In this document: in pieces, positions 38,069-49,500 of the stretch
Layout of the letters: each line of letters begins with the position of its first letter
How positions within the stretch are numbered: the first letter of the stretch is position 1
Assembly (NCBI GenBank): GCA_029207755.1
Contig: JARCOQ010000002.1
Coordinates: 40,372,244-40,436,243 of the forward strand
Length of the DNA: 64,000 bases
DNA from: Chamaea fasciata
Taxonomy: Eukaryota > Chordata > Aves > Passeriformes > Sylviidae
Direction of reading: 5' to 3'
Translations under genes and position numbers: made by a program
The notes under the pieces: model-generated
The model's input: the letters and a program-made list of their open reading frames with translations, nothing else
What the model was told of the DNA's origin: nothing
Databases searched by the model: none

Positions 38069-39868
38069 ATGATGCTCAGCATGCTTACATGTGTCTTATA
38101 TCTATCTCTCTATATTTTTCCACAACTGGGGTACTATCTGCCAGTCTTAATGCTCCTGCGTAGACCAGGGTATGGTACTAAAATTGCTTTAGTGGTCTAT
38201 TATGTCCATTGCTTGATAAACTCCGAGGCAATGAACATTATTCAGAATATACACCCACTTTTGTTTTCTTGTTCTGGTCTAAGATGCTACATCTGGGGCC
38301 TCAACAATCTCACCCAGCCCCTGTGGGGAAGGGTGAAGAATGATTTTTTCCAGCTTTTCAGGCATGACACAGCAGTTTTTAAAAATATGGAATACCCTCT
38401 GGATGCCAAGGACAGCATGATGTTGTTGTTAGTCCTGCTTTGTCTTCTCTGCACGGCCCGCACCATGCTTAAAATCAAAACACTACATGGTGTGATACAG
38501 CGTGTTCTGAAGGAAGAGGAAGAGGGAAAAAGAAGCAGAGCAACAATATCAGTGTCTACACAGAGTGTCACAGATGCGAAAGGAACCAAAGGCAAGGCAA
38601 CAGTGTCCTCATCTACACAGACCGTCACAGAGGAGAAAGAAGCCAAAAGTGAGGCAACAGTGTCCACATCTACGCAGACTGTCACAGAGGAGAAAGGGAC
38701 TAAGAGTGCCATCAGCATCTCCACACAAACCATCACCGAACCGGAACAGCCTAAACCAGTAGCAGTTGCCCCCGTTCAGAAGAAGAAATCAAGGACCAAA
38801 TCAGTCTGCATAGTGACTGATGAGGGTGCAGCAGGACCTTCACAATCAGCAGAAGAGACAGAGCCAGAAATCGTCACTCGCTCTCTATCTCTGGGTGAGC
38901 TGCGTGACCTGCGAAGAGAATTCACCAGCCAGACCAACGAGTCCATCCTGACCTGGCTGCTCCGCATCTAAGACGCTGCAGCCAATGACACCATTCTGGA
39001 TGGAAGTGAGGCCAGGCAACTGGGATCGTTGTCCCGGGATGTGGTCATTGACCAGAGGATTGAAAAAAGCCAAGAACCTCTCAGCCTCTGGCAGCGACTG
39101 CTAACAAGTGTGAAGAATAGATACCTTTGTAAAGAAGACCTCCAAGTGCACCAAGGAAAATGGAACACAATAGAACAAGGTATCCGATGCCTGAGGGAAT
39201 TGGCTGTGTTGGAAATCCTTTTTTCAGAAGATGAGAGATTTCCTAAAAATCCAGATGGTGTCCAGTGCACATCACGGATGTGGTTGAGATTTGCACGGCT
39301 TGGACCCGAGATGTACTCACGTTACCTGGCAACACTGCAATGGAAAGAAGGTGAGGACAGGGTAGGTGTCTTGGCTAATAAATTAAGAATTTACGAGGAC
39401 ACTGTCACTGCTCCAGTTCGTACCCATGTCTCGTCTGTGGAAACAAGACTGGCTGAGCAAGTCCGGAACTTGATTGAAGAAAGCCATCAGAAACTGAAAA
39501 AAGAACTTAAGGAAGAAATTTACCATATCCAGCCAGAGCCAATGAGAGTCTCTGCCATTAGGAGCAGGCACTCCCCAGCCAGGGAGAGAGGATACACACC
39601 ACGAAGTAACCTCTGGTCTTTTCTTCGGGAGCATGGAGAAGACATGAGGAAGTGGGATGGAAAACCCACCTCCTCCTTAGCAGCCCGGGTACGTGAACTG
39701 AAAAGAGAAACACCTACCACAAAGAGCCCATCTAGAATCAATGTTGCTCCGGTCTCTCGTGCACAGAACTCCAGACGGTACAGGAATGACGATATGACTG
39801 ATCCTCTTGAAAGAACCTCAGAAACATATTTACAAGAAGAGAGCAATGTATGCCATGACCAGGAATAG
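38069..39868 (+). pseudogene. gag: gag of the ERV-L-type provirus (interrupted)
   Basis: Structural polyprotein region. The first ATG (38069) opens 300 codons, stopped at 38969-38971 (TAA). The same frame continues to a second stop at 39866-39868. Residues 1-30 and 116-130 are hydrophobic, which is unusual for Gag. Residues 158-225 hold four repeats of 17-19 residues, each with STQT or STQS. After the first stop comes a region rich in W, R and L (for example RMWLRFARLGPEMYSRYLA) that resembles the capsid of ERV-L/Fv1-type Gag. A coiled, charged stretch and a basic, proline/serine-rich end follow. No CCHC zinc knuckle is seen. Both stops fit TGG hit by G-to-A. The frame is shared with pol. Confidence 0.85.
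38540..38757 (+). repeat. 57-bp coding tandem repeat in gag
   Basis: Four units start at 38540, 38597, 38654 and 38708 (spacing 57, 57, 54 bp). They encode A-T-[IV]-S-x-S-T-Q-[ST]-V-T-[DE] followed by a charged E/K linker. Units remain in frame and are conserved at protein level, so the array is part of the protein and not a slipped microsatellite. Confidence 0.95.
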
Positions 39869-42800
39869 AGGGGCCCTGCCTCTAGCCAGGTAGAGGAAAG
39901 GGACAATCAGATCTACTAGACTGTGTGGATCCGATGGCCTGGAACATCTGACCCACAAAGATATACGGCTCTGGTTGATACCGGTGCTCAGTGTACTCTG
40001 ATGCCATCAAGGTACATGAGAGCAGAACCCATTTCCATTTCTGGGGTGACAGGAAGATCCCAAGAGCTGACTGTACTAGAAGCTGAAGTAAGTCTAACTG
40101 GGAAAGAATGGCAGAAACACCCCATTGTGACTGGTCCAGAGGCCCCATGCATTTTGGGCATAGACTATCTCAGAAATGAGTATTTCAAAGACCCAAGAGG
40201 ATACCGCTGGGTTTTTGGCATAGCTGCTCTAGAGACAGAAGGCATCAGACAACTGAGTACCTTGCCTAGACTCTCAGACGACCCCTCTGCTGTGAGACTA
40301 CTAAAAGTTAAAGAACAACAGGTGCCAATCGCCCGAGCAACAGTGCACCGTCGGCAATATCGCACCGACAGAGACTCTGTGGTCCCCATCCATGAAATGA
40401 TTCGTGAGCTGGAGAGCCAAGGGGTGGTAAGCAAAGCTCGTTCACCCTTTAATAGCCCTATATGGCCCGTGCGTAAGTCCAGTGGAGAATGGAAACTGAC
40501 AGTAGATTACCGTGGCCTGAATGAAGTCACACCACCACTGAGCGCTGCCGTACCAGACATGTTGGAGCTTCAGTATGAGCTGAAATCCAAGGCAGCAAAA
40601 TGGTATGCGACCATTGATATTGCAAATGCCTTTTTCTCCATTCCTCTGGCAGCAAAATGCAAGCCTCAGTTTGCCTTCACCTGGAGGGGCGTGCAGTACA
40701 CCTGGAACCGACTGCCCCAGGGGTAGAAGCACAGTCCCACCATTTGCCATAGACTGATCCAGGCTGCACTAGAAAAAAGTGAAGCTCCAGAACACCTGCA
40801 ATACATTAACGACATTATCGTGTGGAGAAACACTGCAACAGAAGTCTTTGAAAAGGAAAAGAAAATCATTCAGATTCTCCTGAAGGCCGGCTTCGCCATC
40901 AAGAAGAGCAAAGTCAAGGGACCTGCTCGAGAGATCCAGTTTCTAAGAGTGAAGTGGCAAGATAGACGGCGTCAGATTCCCACTAAAGTCATCAATAAGA
41001 TCACTGCAATGTCTCCACCGACCAACAAGAAGGAAACACAAGCTTTCCTAGGTGCCATAGGCTTCTGGAGGATGCACATTCCCGAGTATAGCCAAATCGT
41101 GAGCCCTCTCTACCTGGTTACCCGCAAGAAGAACGATTTCCACTGGGGCCCAGAACAGCAGCAAGCTTTCGCCCAGATCAAGCAGGAAATCGCTCATGCG
41201 GTAGCCCTTGGCCCAGTCAAGATAAGATCAGAGGTAAAGAATGTGCTTTACTCTGCAGCCGGGAGCCACGGTCTGTCATAGAGCCTTTGGCAGAAGGTGC
41301 CGAGTGAGACTCGGGGACGACCACTGGGATTCTGGAGCCGAAGCTACAGAAGATCCGAAGCCAACTACACTCCCACAGAGAAGAAAATCTTAGCCGCCTA
41401 TGAAGGAGTCCAAGCTGCCTCAGAAGTGATTAGTACTGAAGCACAGCTGCTTCTAGCACCTCGACTACCGGTGCTGGGGTAAATGTTCAAGAGAAAAGTT
41501 CCTACCACACATCACGCCACCGACACCACGTGGAGCAAATGGATCGCCCTGATCACGCAGCGCGCCCGTATTGGAAACCTGAATCGCCCTGAGATTCTAG
41601 AAATTATAACAAACTGGCCTGAAAGTGAGACCTTTGGATTATCCTCTAAAGAAAAAGAAGAGGAAGTGACACGGGCCGAAGAAGCCCCACCATATAACGA
41701 GCTACCAGAGAGTGAAAGACGATATGCCCTTTTCACCGACAGTTCCTGCCGAATTGTAAGTGCTAACCAAAAATAAAAAGCTGCTGTATGGAGCCCCACA
41801 CGACGAGTTGCACAAGCTACCGAGAGAGAAGGTGGATCAAGTCAAGTCGCAGAGCTTAAAGCTGTCCAGCTGGCTTTGGATATTGCTGAACGAGAAAAGT
41901 GGCCAAAGCTCTATCTCTACACTGACTCATGGATGGTAGCTAATGCTCTGTAGAGATGGCTGGACCGCTGAAGAAAGGCCAACTGGCAGCGCAGAGAGAA
42001 ACCCATCTGGGCTGCTGAGATTTGGCAAGACATCGCCACCCGAGTAGAAAAGCTGACCATAAAGGTTCGACATGTAAATGCGCACGTACCCAAGAGTCGG
42101 GCTAATAAAGAACATCATAACAACGAGCAGGTGGATCGAGCTGCCAGGGTGAAAGTATCTCAGGTTAATCTAGACTGGCAGCACAAAGAAGAATTATTCC
42201 TAGCTCGTTGAGCTCATGATGCCTCTGGTCATCAAGGGAGAGATGCAACATATCGATGGGCTCGTGACCGAGAGGTAGACATTACTATGGACAGCATCTC
42301 CCAGGCTATCCATGACTGCGAGACCTGTGCTGCGATCAAACAGGCCAAGCGAGTGAAGCCTCTGTGGTATGGCGGACGATGGTCAAAGTATAGGTATGGG
42401 GAAGCCTGGCAAATTGACTACATCACCCTTCCCCAAACCCGCCAAGGCAAGCGCTACGTGCTCACCATGGTGGAAGCAACCACTGAATGGCTGGAGACCT
42501 ACCCTGTGCCTCATGCTACTGCCCGGAACACCATCTTAGGCCTAGAAAAGCAAGTCCTGTAGAAACATAGCACCCCTGAGAGAATTGAGTCAGACAACGA
42601 GACTCATTTCAAAAATGGCCTCATAAGCACTTGGACCAGAAAACACAAAATCGAATAGATATACCATATCCCATACCATGCACCAGCTGCCGGGAAGGTG
42701 GAACGCTGCAATGGACTGCTTAAAACTACCCTTAAAGCACTTAGTAGAAGGACCTTCAAAAATTGAGAACTGAACTTAGCGAAGGCCACCTGGATAGTCA

Positions 42801-43063
42801 ATACCCAAAGGTCCATCAATCAAGCTGGTCCTGCCCAGTCTGAATCCTTGCATACAGTGGATGAAGATAAGGTCCCTGTGGTACACATGAGAAGTATGTT
42901 AAGAAAGACTGTTTAGATTAATCCCACCTCGGGCAAGGACAAACCCATCCGTGGGGTTGTCTTTGCACAAAGACCTAGTTACACTTGGTGGGTGATGCAA
43001 AAGGATGGAGACACCCACTGTGTACCACAAGGAGACCTTATTTTAAGTGAAAACTGTGTGTAA
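39869..43063 (+). pseudogene. pol: pro-pol of the provirus: protease, RT, RNase H, integrase (interrupted)
   Basis: Continues the gag frame. Protease: LVDTGAQ near 39972-39992. Reverse transcriptase: VDYRGLNE near 40503, ATIDIANAFFSIPL near 40609, LPQG just before a stop at 40724, and YIND at about 40802-40813 where the family has YxDD. Connection/RNase H: FTDSS near 41733 and YTDSW near 41919 with an E between (AELKA). Integrase: H-H and CETC zinc residues near 42215-42330, then catalytic D (QIDYI), D (ESDN) and E (KVERC), the last two 35 residues apart. Stops at 39917, 40724, 41279, 41480, 41774, 41951, 41969, 42209, 42560, 42656, 42764 and 42914; the terminal TAA is at 43061. No dUTPase was recognised. 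No indels are needed to keep the frame. Inactive as it stands. Confidence 0.92.
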
Positions 43064-43154
43064 GATTTCATTATATATATATGTGTGTGTGTGTAGTTTA
43101 AGGAAAGTATTGATTTGAGATGATGTAGATGGTAATAAAATAAGGGGTAGATAA
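43064..43154 (+). other. pol-to-LTR spacer, no env; weak polypurine tract
   Basis: Only about 90 bp separate the end of pol from the 3' LTR, so there is no room for an envelope gene. It contains a TA/TG microsatellite at about 43073-43095. The likely plus-strand primer is the purine patch aaaataagggg at about 43136-43147, which ends a few bases short of the LTR. Confidence 0.8.
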
Positions 43155-43681
43155 TGTCCTGGGTTGAAGTATATTCTATCACCATCTTCAAGAACTGTTG
43201 AAACCAAGTGAGGCAGTGCTCCCTGCCTCCTCCACTCTGGCTTATCTTCTGTTAATGGGCCATCAGCACCTTTGCTACACAGCTCACAGATAACCCCCTC
43301 CTGGACTACCTCCTGTTAATAGGCCCATCAGGCCTTATCACATGACTCACCATCCCATTGTGGGATGCTCCGCCCAGAGAGAGAAACCAAGCATTCCAGC
43401 CTAGATATAAGCTGAGACTCTGAACACCAGAGAAGCGCTTACCCACTGGATTCCCAGAAGACCCGAGCTACCAGACCTTTCTACAAAATCACTGCTTCAA
43501 GAAGACCACCTCATCTAGACTGCTTCCATCACTACGCTCAGGTTGTATTCTGACTCTGTCAGTGGTCTTTTGTATTATTGCATCTATTTTATTTTACTTT
43601 TCTTTCTTTTTTTTTTTTTTTCCTATTAAATTGTATCTCTGACTTGGAGCCTCTCATTTGTTTTGTCTTCAAACTACTACA
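43155..43681 (+). repeat. 3' LTR of the provirus
   Basis: 527 bp, nearly identical to the 5' LTR: A at 43207 where the 5' copy has G (37512), and T15 instead of T14. TGACTCA at 43343-43349, TATAAG at 43406-43411, ATTAAA at 43625-43630. Followed by the target duplication TAAGT (43682-43686). Confidence 0.96.
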
Positions 43682-43686
43682 TAAGT

Positions 43687-46283
43687 GTACATGGTAATGA
43701 AACTAGACCTCTGTCTCTTTGTCAGATACCACACACTGCTGGTAATTCCAGCTGCCAGCCAAGGAGTATGGCACCACTGCTGCAGGAAGACAATTGGATT
43801 TAGAGTAAGAGAAAGGATAGGAACCCCTCTCTCTTGCAAACCAATGGCTCATACCTGTGCCATGTTACAGAGTGTTCACACTTTGTTTTTTTCAGGGTGC
43901 AAAAAAAAAAACCAAACCCAGCAGCCCTGCATTTCTCTTACAGTTTCAGCCCAGCCTCGATGACCAACAGCAGGTGCAGAGACCAGGTTTTTAAGTGATC
44001 CATGTCTACTGAGAATGGTTCCTGGCCTGATGCTGAAGGAGGAAAAGGCTCTCATAAGTTTCCTTCAGGAGATGCCCATGTGCCTTTTTTTCCTAGAGGT
44101 TGCAGAAAACCTTTACCTGGGATCTACATCCATCTCTTCTCTAGGTCTCTGCTGTCAGCCACACATAGGAGAAGTACTCAGTAGCTGACTTGGGCAGACT
44201 TCTGGTGCTAAAACACTTGCCTTTGGCTGCATGATTTCATCATGTCCAAAGGACCATTCATTGGTCTGAGCTCAGATGTCTCCATTAGGCATGTGGACAG
44301 ATCTTGGCGGATCAGACCAGGATTTTGGTGACAGAGTGCTCCACAAACTAAAAACATGCAAGGCAAGTGAATATAATGAAGAAGCTGGCTTCAAAACCAT
44401 TCTCAGGTAAACACCATAGTTCCTTTGTCCTTTCCTCAGATAGATGCTCTAAGAGATAAGATCTTTATTCCTGCCTGTTGGCAGTATGTTCTCTAAGCTC
44501 AGGATAATTTTTTTTCCACAAGCATTTTGCTTCACCCTCACTTAAAAGCTTTAAGAATGGCATAATAATGGTCAAATTCATCCCAAATTGCAGAGACTTT
44601 TCCTGATGGTCAAGCATCTTTAAAGGCTCAGATCTAGTTAGGAGGACACCAGACACAAGGATATAGGTGAAAATCACAGACTTAGATACCTCATACTTGC
44701 CCTTCACAGTGTTACCAAATTCTTTCAGAAATGCAATGACTGTAAGAGTATCTCACAGCATATTCAGGGATGAAAGAAAGACCTCTGTACCTCCCTTTGT
44801 ACAATTTGCATTTTGTGTACACCTCTGCCTTTTTGATAGCACCGATTCCCAAAATTATGGCCTCCAATAATCTGTAGAGAATAATCTTTGCAAAACCAGA
44901 GGCAGAAGCAGAAAGGTTTGCAAGGTGGGGGTGAAGCTCTGGGAAGGAGAGTCAAGGGTTCTTGAAGGGGAAGGAACCTGAGGGGTCCATTCTCATTTAC
45001 ACACAGATCACTTTGGATGTACTGATGTGAATGTACATTTATACAGCCAAGTGCTTGAGGAATGGCCATGCTTTGTGTGAACTTTGCTGGGGAAGTATAT
45101 CTCTATGGTGTTAATGAGCACAGATGTCCCATTAGGGCTATGACTGTGCAAAGATTTCAAAAGTAGTGTTACTTAAATACATTTTGGAATTTTGGCATGA
45201 GCTTCAGGGCTTTGCTGAACCAGCACCTTCTCTAATAAATCCTGTCCTCTGGCTCACAATGTACAGAGGCTGCACTGTGTTCCTGGAAATGAGGAAAGAG
45301 TTTATCACACTTAGAAATCAAAAAGACATCTTTACTAATTGTCGTTCTCCTTCCATACTCTGTACACCACCATAAACGAACAGTTCTTGACTTGCAGAAT
45401 TTTGCTCCAGAACACACCTGTACCTGTTTGGTCTACTCCTGAGATCAGTGCAAACTTTCCTTACTTCCTTGCACAAAGTGGATTTTTTTTACACTGAAAG
45501 CTTGGTGTGTTCACACTAATCCTGTTTACAGTAGTATGAGGTGATGAATGCACTGTTCCGCTGCTTGGAAAATTATAACCAAACTAGAAATTGCTTCACG
45601 TTTTAAAGAGTTCATATATTGACCATGCAAATCATATCCTCTATAGTCTTTGGTGAAAATCAAAAACAGTAGTTATAAAAGTAATGGTGATAGCCTGAAA
45701 CATAGCTAGTGATGAATATATGCCTATATTTCTATATTACATGCATGGGCACACATTTGAAAAATGCTTTTCATTGCTTTTTGTAAGCTATATATTTTTC
45801 ATCTTTATTACCAAGTTGCTCTGTTCAATAATAACATTTCCCATAGGTCTGTAAGTATTTCTTGTTTGAAAACACCTGCATTTTAAAGTATCAATTTTTC
45901 ATCCTAACCACTGCAACCCTTTCAGTCAAGGACAAAACAGCTTTTACCAGCTCCTATAATAGTTGCTGATAATTTAGGGGACACAGTCCTTCAGAGCATA
46001 GTTCCTAGTACCCTCTTGGTGCTTTTCTTTATGTTTTCCCTTTTGTGATTTTGAATCATCACCAATATGGCAAACACACAGCTCAGCTTATTCAAATTAA
46101 ATAACCCTATTATTAGATTTAACAAAGCATTTTTCATTTTCAAATCTAAGTGCTTCTCCTCGCATGCTTTTCTCCCTATACAATACCTTTATGCAGACTT
46201 CGATTTAAAAAATCGTGAGCCGAGAAACCGCGCAACTTAAATTAAGCATCTGAGCTGTCCGTAGCCAAGCCGGACCCGATGCT
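43687..46283. other. intergenic, no gene recognised
   Basis: Unique-looking sequence between the provirus and the 20-bp minisatellite. Short open frames only; no domains, splice series or RNA genes seen. Confidence 0.45.
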
Positions 46284-46522
46284 GGGTCGGCTGTGGCTGC
46301 TGAGTGCCAGATGTTACCGCGGAGTGCCAGATGTGACTGAGGGGTGTCAGCTGTGAGCGCGAGGTGCTAGCTGCGAGCGCTAGGTGGCAGCGGTGACCGC
46401 GGGGTGACAGTTGTGACTTTGGCGTGCCAGCTGTAGCCACTGGGTGGCTTCTGTGGCCGTGGGGTGCCGGCTGTGAGCCCTGGGCGACAACGGTGACCTT
46501 GGGACAGCAGCGGTGATCCCCA
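46284..46522. repeat. GC-rich 20-bp minisatellite, 12 degenerate units
   Basis: Twelve consecutive units at an exact 20-bp period starting at 46284, 46304, 46324 and so on, with consensus close to GTGCCAGCTGTGACCGCGGG. Units differ at several positions each, but no unit is lengthened until the last (19 bp). The block is rich in G, C and CpG and stands out sharply from the AT-rich surroundings. A period of 20 is not a multiple of three, so open frames through it are not evidence of coding. Confidence 0.95.
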
Positions 46523-49500
46523 CTCCCAGACCAGGGGACCCGAAGCAGGGGCCCTGGGCAGTGCTGGCAGGTCCCTGTGGGCTGTGTCCATGGGAATTGT
46601 TAGGCTGTTCATAACTCCAATCTGTTGCAGGAAGCAGTATTTTCTTTGGGGGCCTGTGCTAACCTCCCGTATCTGCAGCAAATACTCCAAAAGGAATCAC
46701 CATCTTCATCAGCCCAAGGTCAAACAGACAGCCCACAGCCACAATATCCAGAGGCTGAGTTACCCACCCCAAACCCAGGCCTAGTCTTTAGGAGCCTACA
46801 TAGGATTTTTATCTCATAGTTTGTAACCCCATGGTGCTCATTAATGTGGAGGTTGTACGGCCCTTGGTTCCACCAGCAGCATTTGTTCCTATCATACAGA
46901 GAGGGCATTTCCACAGCTTCCGTGCTCCTTTAGCCCCTGCAGGCTGCAGAGCCCCACAGAGCCTGGGCAGACCCGCATGCACCCGTATGGGGACAAGGTA
47001 CTTTAGGGACCACACGAACACACACATGGGTCTATGTCCACTAACTTGCCTAAAGTTAGCAAGATACAGGGCTTACAGGACCATAGAAACATGTGAAGCC
47101 TGGGATGCCTGAGGAAAAATCCAACAGACATCCCTTATCCCAAGTTGATTTAATCAATGAATGCAAGACAGACCATGAAAAAGTCTGATTTACAGTCAGA
47201 ACCACAGAATCCACATCTCAAACCTCTGGATACTGTCTGCAAAGTACATGTACGAGGTACACTCAGTAAGATCACTGAGATGGCTGTCATTAAATATGTT
47301 CACCCTGCAAGGCTCTCTGCCTGTGTGTGTAGACCTCAGAAAAGTGCTCTCTCTGTTTTGGCCAGGCCCCTCATCGCTGCTGTGCCACTCATCTGCAGTT
47401 CTTGTTGATGTTCTGTTCTGATGACACCTGCAATGTCTGTACTGGGTTTCAGTTCTCGGCTTTGGATATAGCTCTGGCACGTGTGATGGACCAGTGTAGA
47501 GAAAGGTTCAAACTGCATAAGCTGTTCAAAGAGCATGCTGGCTATCAGCACTTCAACACAGCCTTGTACCTTCCTTTCCCGTTATTGGGATTTGGGCAAT
47601 TTGCAGCAAGGGGCATGAAGTTATGAGGAGTGCAGGGAGGAATGGTTATGTACAGCCAGGTAATAACAAGTTCTTTCTTTATAAACTGGTTCCCATGCTT
47701 GTCCTTTTTCTTCCTTTAAGGTACCAAACCCTTAAAAAAATTCACTATCAGTTTTCCCCAGGCTTTTGGGGTATCGGTCTGTCACCTGAGAGCACAGGGG
47801 AGAATTGCTCACTTCAAAGGGTAAGATGTGGCTTTTCAACTCTGCTCTAGCAAGTATTTGATCATACATAGCTGCTGCACCACTCTGTTAGCTGTTAGCT
47901 CTGTGCGCCCATGCTATTGTCAGGAGATTGGGTTCCTGTAGGCAAAGAAGTGAGCAGGACTTTTCAGGACAATCTACCAAGAATGCTGTAGTTTGTGTGC
48001 CTCAGTAACACACTGCATTAGGATGAAAAATTTCCTCATTTCAGTTCAGTCTCACCATCTTAGGATCTTCTAATTCATTTGAAAAACAGCTGTTGAAAAG
48101 CCTTAATTGTATGAGAAGCAAATGACCATTTTTCTTAGTGACATGAAACAACTGGAAAGACCAGTACAGATTAGCTGTCTCCTTGGTTTTCTATGTCATT
48201 TCCGCCTTTCCTTGTCTGCCCTCTCAAACTCCTCTTGTCAACAGTAGGAGGAATACAGTATTATAAAACTGAATGGAAATCTGCAGTGGAAAGCAAGAAG
48301 AATGTTTAGTAAAAACACTGAGAAAATTATTTCAGCTTGACCACATGGGATCCTGTTTTCTGTATGTCTATGTGTCCATCTGAACCCACAGCAACAGGAG
48401 GTACTGGCCAATTTTTCCAAGCCAAACTGAAATTCCACAGTTCCTACTCTTGTTTCATGGAAAATAGCAGCTGGCTAGAAGAGAAAAATCCCTCTTGATG
48501 GGAAGACAGATTATTTACCCCTGGGCCAGGCTGTGGGGCCAGTGGCTGGTCACCCCATGGGTAACTACACAGCATTACTCAGCTAGACACCTAAATATAG
48601 TATGGGACATGCATTATGAGGAACTACAGGAGGCAAAAGAGAGGGGGAGGGGTATTGGGAACTCTTTAGGGCTGTGGGAGGATATGGTGAGGTGCAAGAC
48701 ATAATCCCATGTTGTTCAGGCTCCTGGCAGAGATGGAAGTGTGGGACCACCAGTAAGCACTCTTCTGTTCTGATACTCCTATTCTGGTTCCTACTTTTCC
48801 AATGAAATGACAATCAGAGAGGGAAAACTGAGTGAAAAGCAGTACCACTAATCAGAAGTCAAGTTTTTCTGTGTTGCAAATGACTTTCTAGGCCTTTTTT
48901 ACTAATAAAGGAAAAGCAGTACTGATTGCTTTATTCGTTCTCACAGGTGGCCTGTGAACATGAACCTCACACTGGTTTAACAGAATGTCAGAGCTGCTAG
49001 TCAGAAAACTTCATTAACTACATTTCACTGTTAAAGATTAACTTGCCTTAAGGCCATGGATTTACATTAATCATGAAACAATGTTTCACCTGAGAAAAGA
49101 AGGAGCACAGGGTAACTATGATGTTTGTTTATATATCTGAAGACAGTGGAACTCCTCTATGTGTTGCAAAGAATAGAATAACCTCTTCTATGACTCAGTG
49201 GTGAAACGTTTCTTGAAGTTAAGATTACAATTGTATTACACACTGAGCAGACTGTGTTTGAGAGAGTAATCTTGCCTTTGAATATAAACGCTTGGGTGTA
49301 ACGTGGCGGCTTCTGTGACTGTGTTGTTAAACTGTGCTCTCTACTACACAGCCATGAATTTCATTGAATGCTGGAGAAGAGTTTAAGGAGCCTGACAATA
49401 CAGAAAGAGGTAAGGATTTGTGTCTGTCCCACTTGACTCCAGCATGCTCTGCTCTTTTTGTGTGGGATATCACAACCACTCCACAGTGGTAGTGCAAGCA

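Larger units (their letters stand above)
37460..43681 (+). mobile_element. full-length young ERV-L-type endogenous retrovirus, env-less, G-to-A mutated
   Basis: 6.2-kb provirus: 5' LTR, primer site, short leader, gag-pro-pol in one frame, about 90 bp, 3' LTR. The 5-bp target duplication TAAGT (37455-37459 and 43682-43686) is intact. The two LTRs differ at one base (G at 37512, A at 43207) and by one T in a T-run (14 versus 15), so insertion was recent. Pol similarity and the 5-bp duplication point to class III (ERV-L, spuma-like). No env frame exists. There are no frameshifts across about 5 kb, yet 14 internal stops occur, all compatible with G-to-A change of TGG. It cannot encode its own enzymes. 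As an intracellular LTR retrotransposon its mobility would depend on intact relatives. Confidence 0.95.

Noticed and set aside
38287..38736. 149-codon minus-strand frame opposite gag
   Set aside because: Shadow of the 57-bp coding repeat. The plus frame has the retroviral context.
43064..43154. Search for an env gene
   Set aside because: Only about 90 bp lie between pol and the LTR; nothing env-like upstream either.
46237..46440. 67-codon minus frame across the 20-bp repeat
   Set aside because: A 20-bp period shifts the frame each unit; no repeat at the protein level that would suggest selection.
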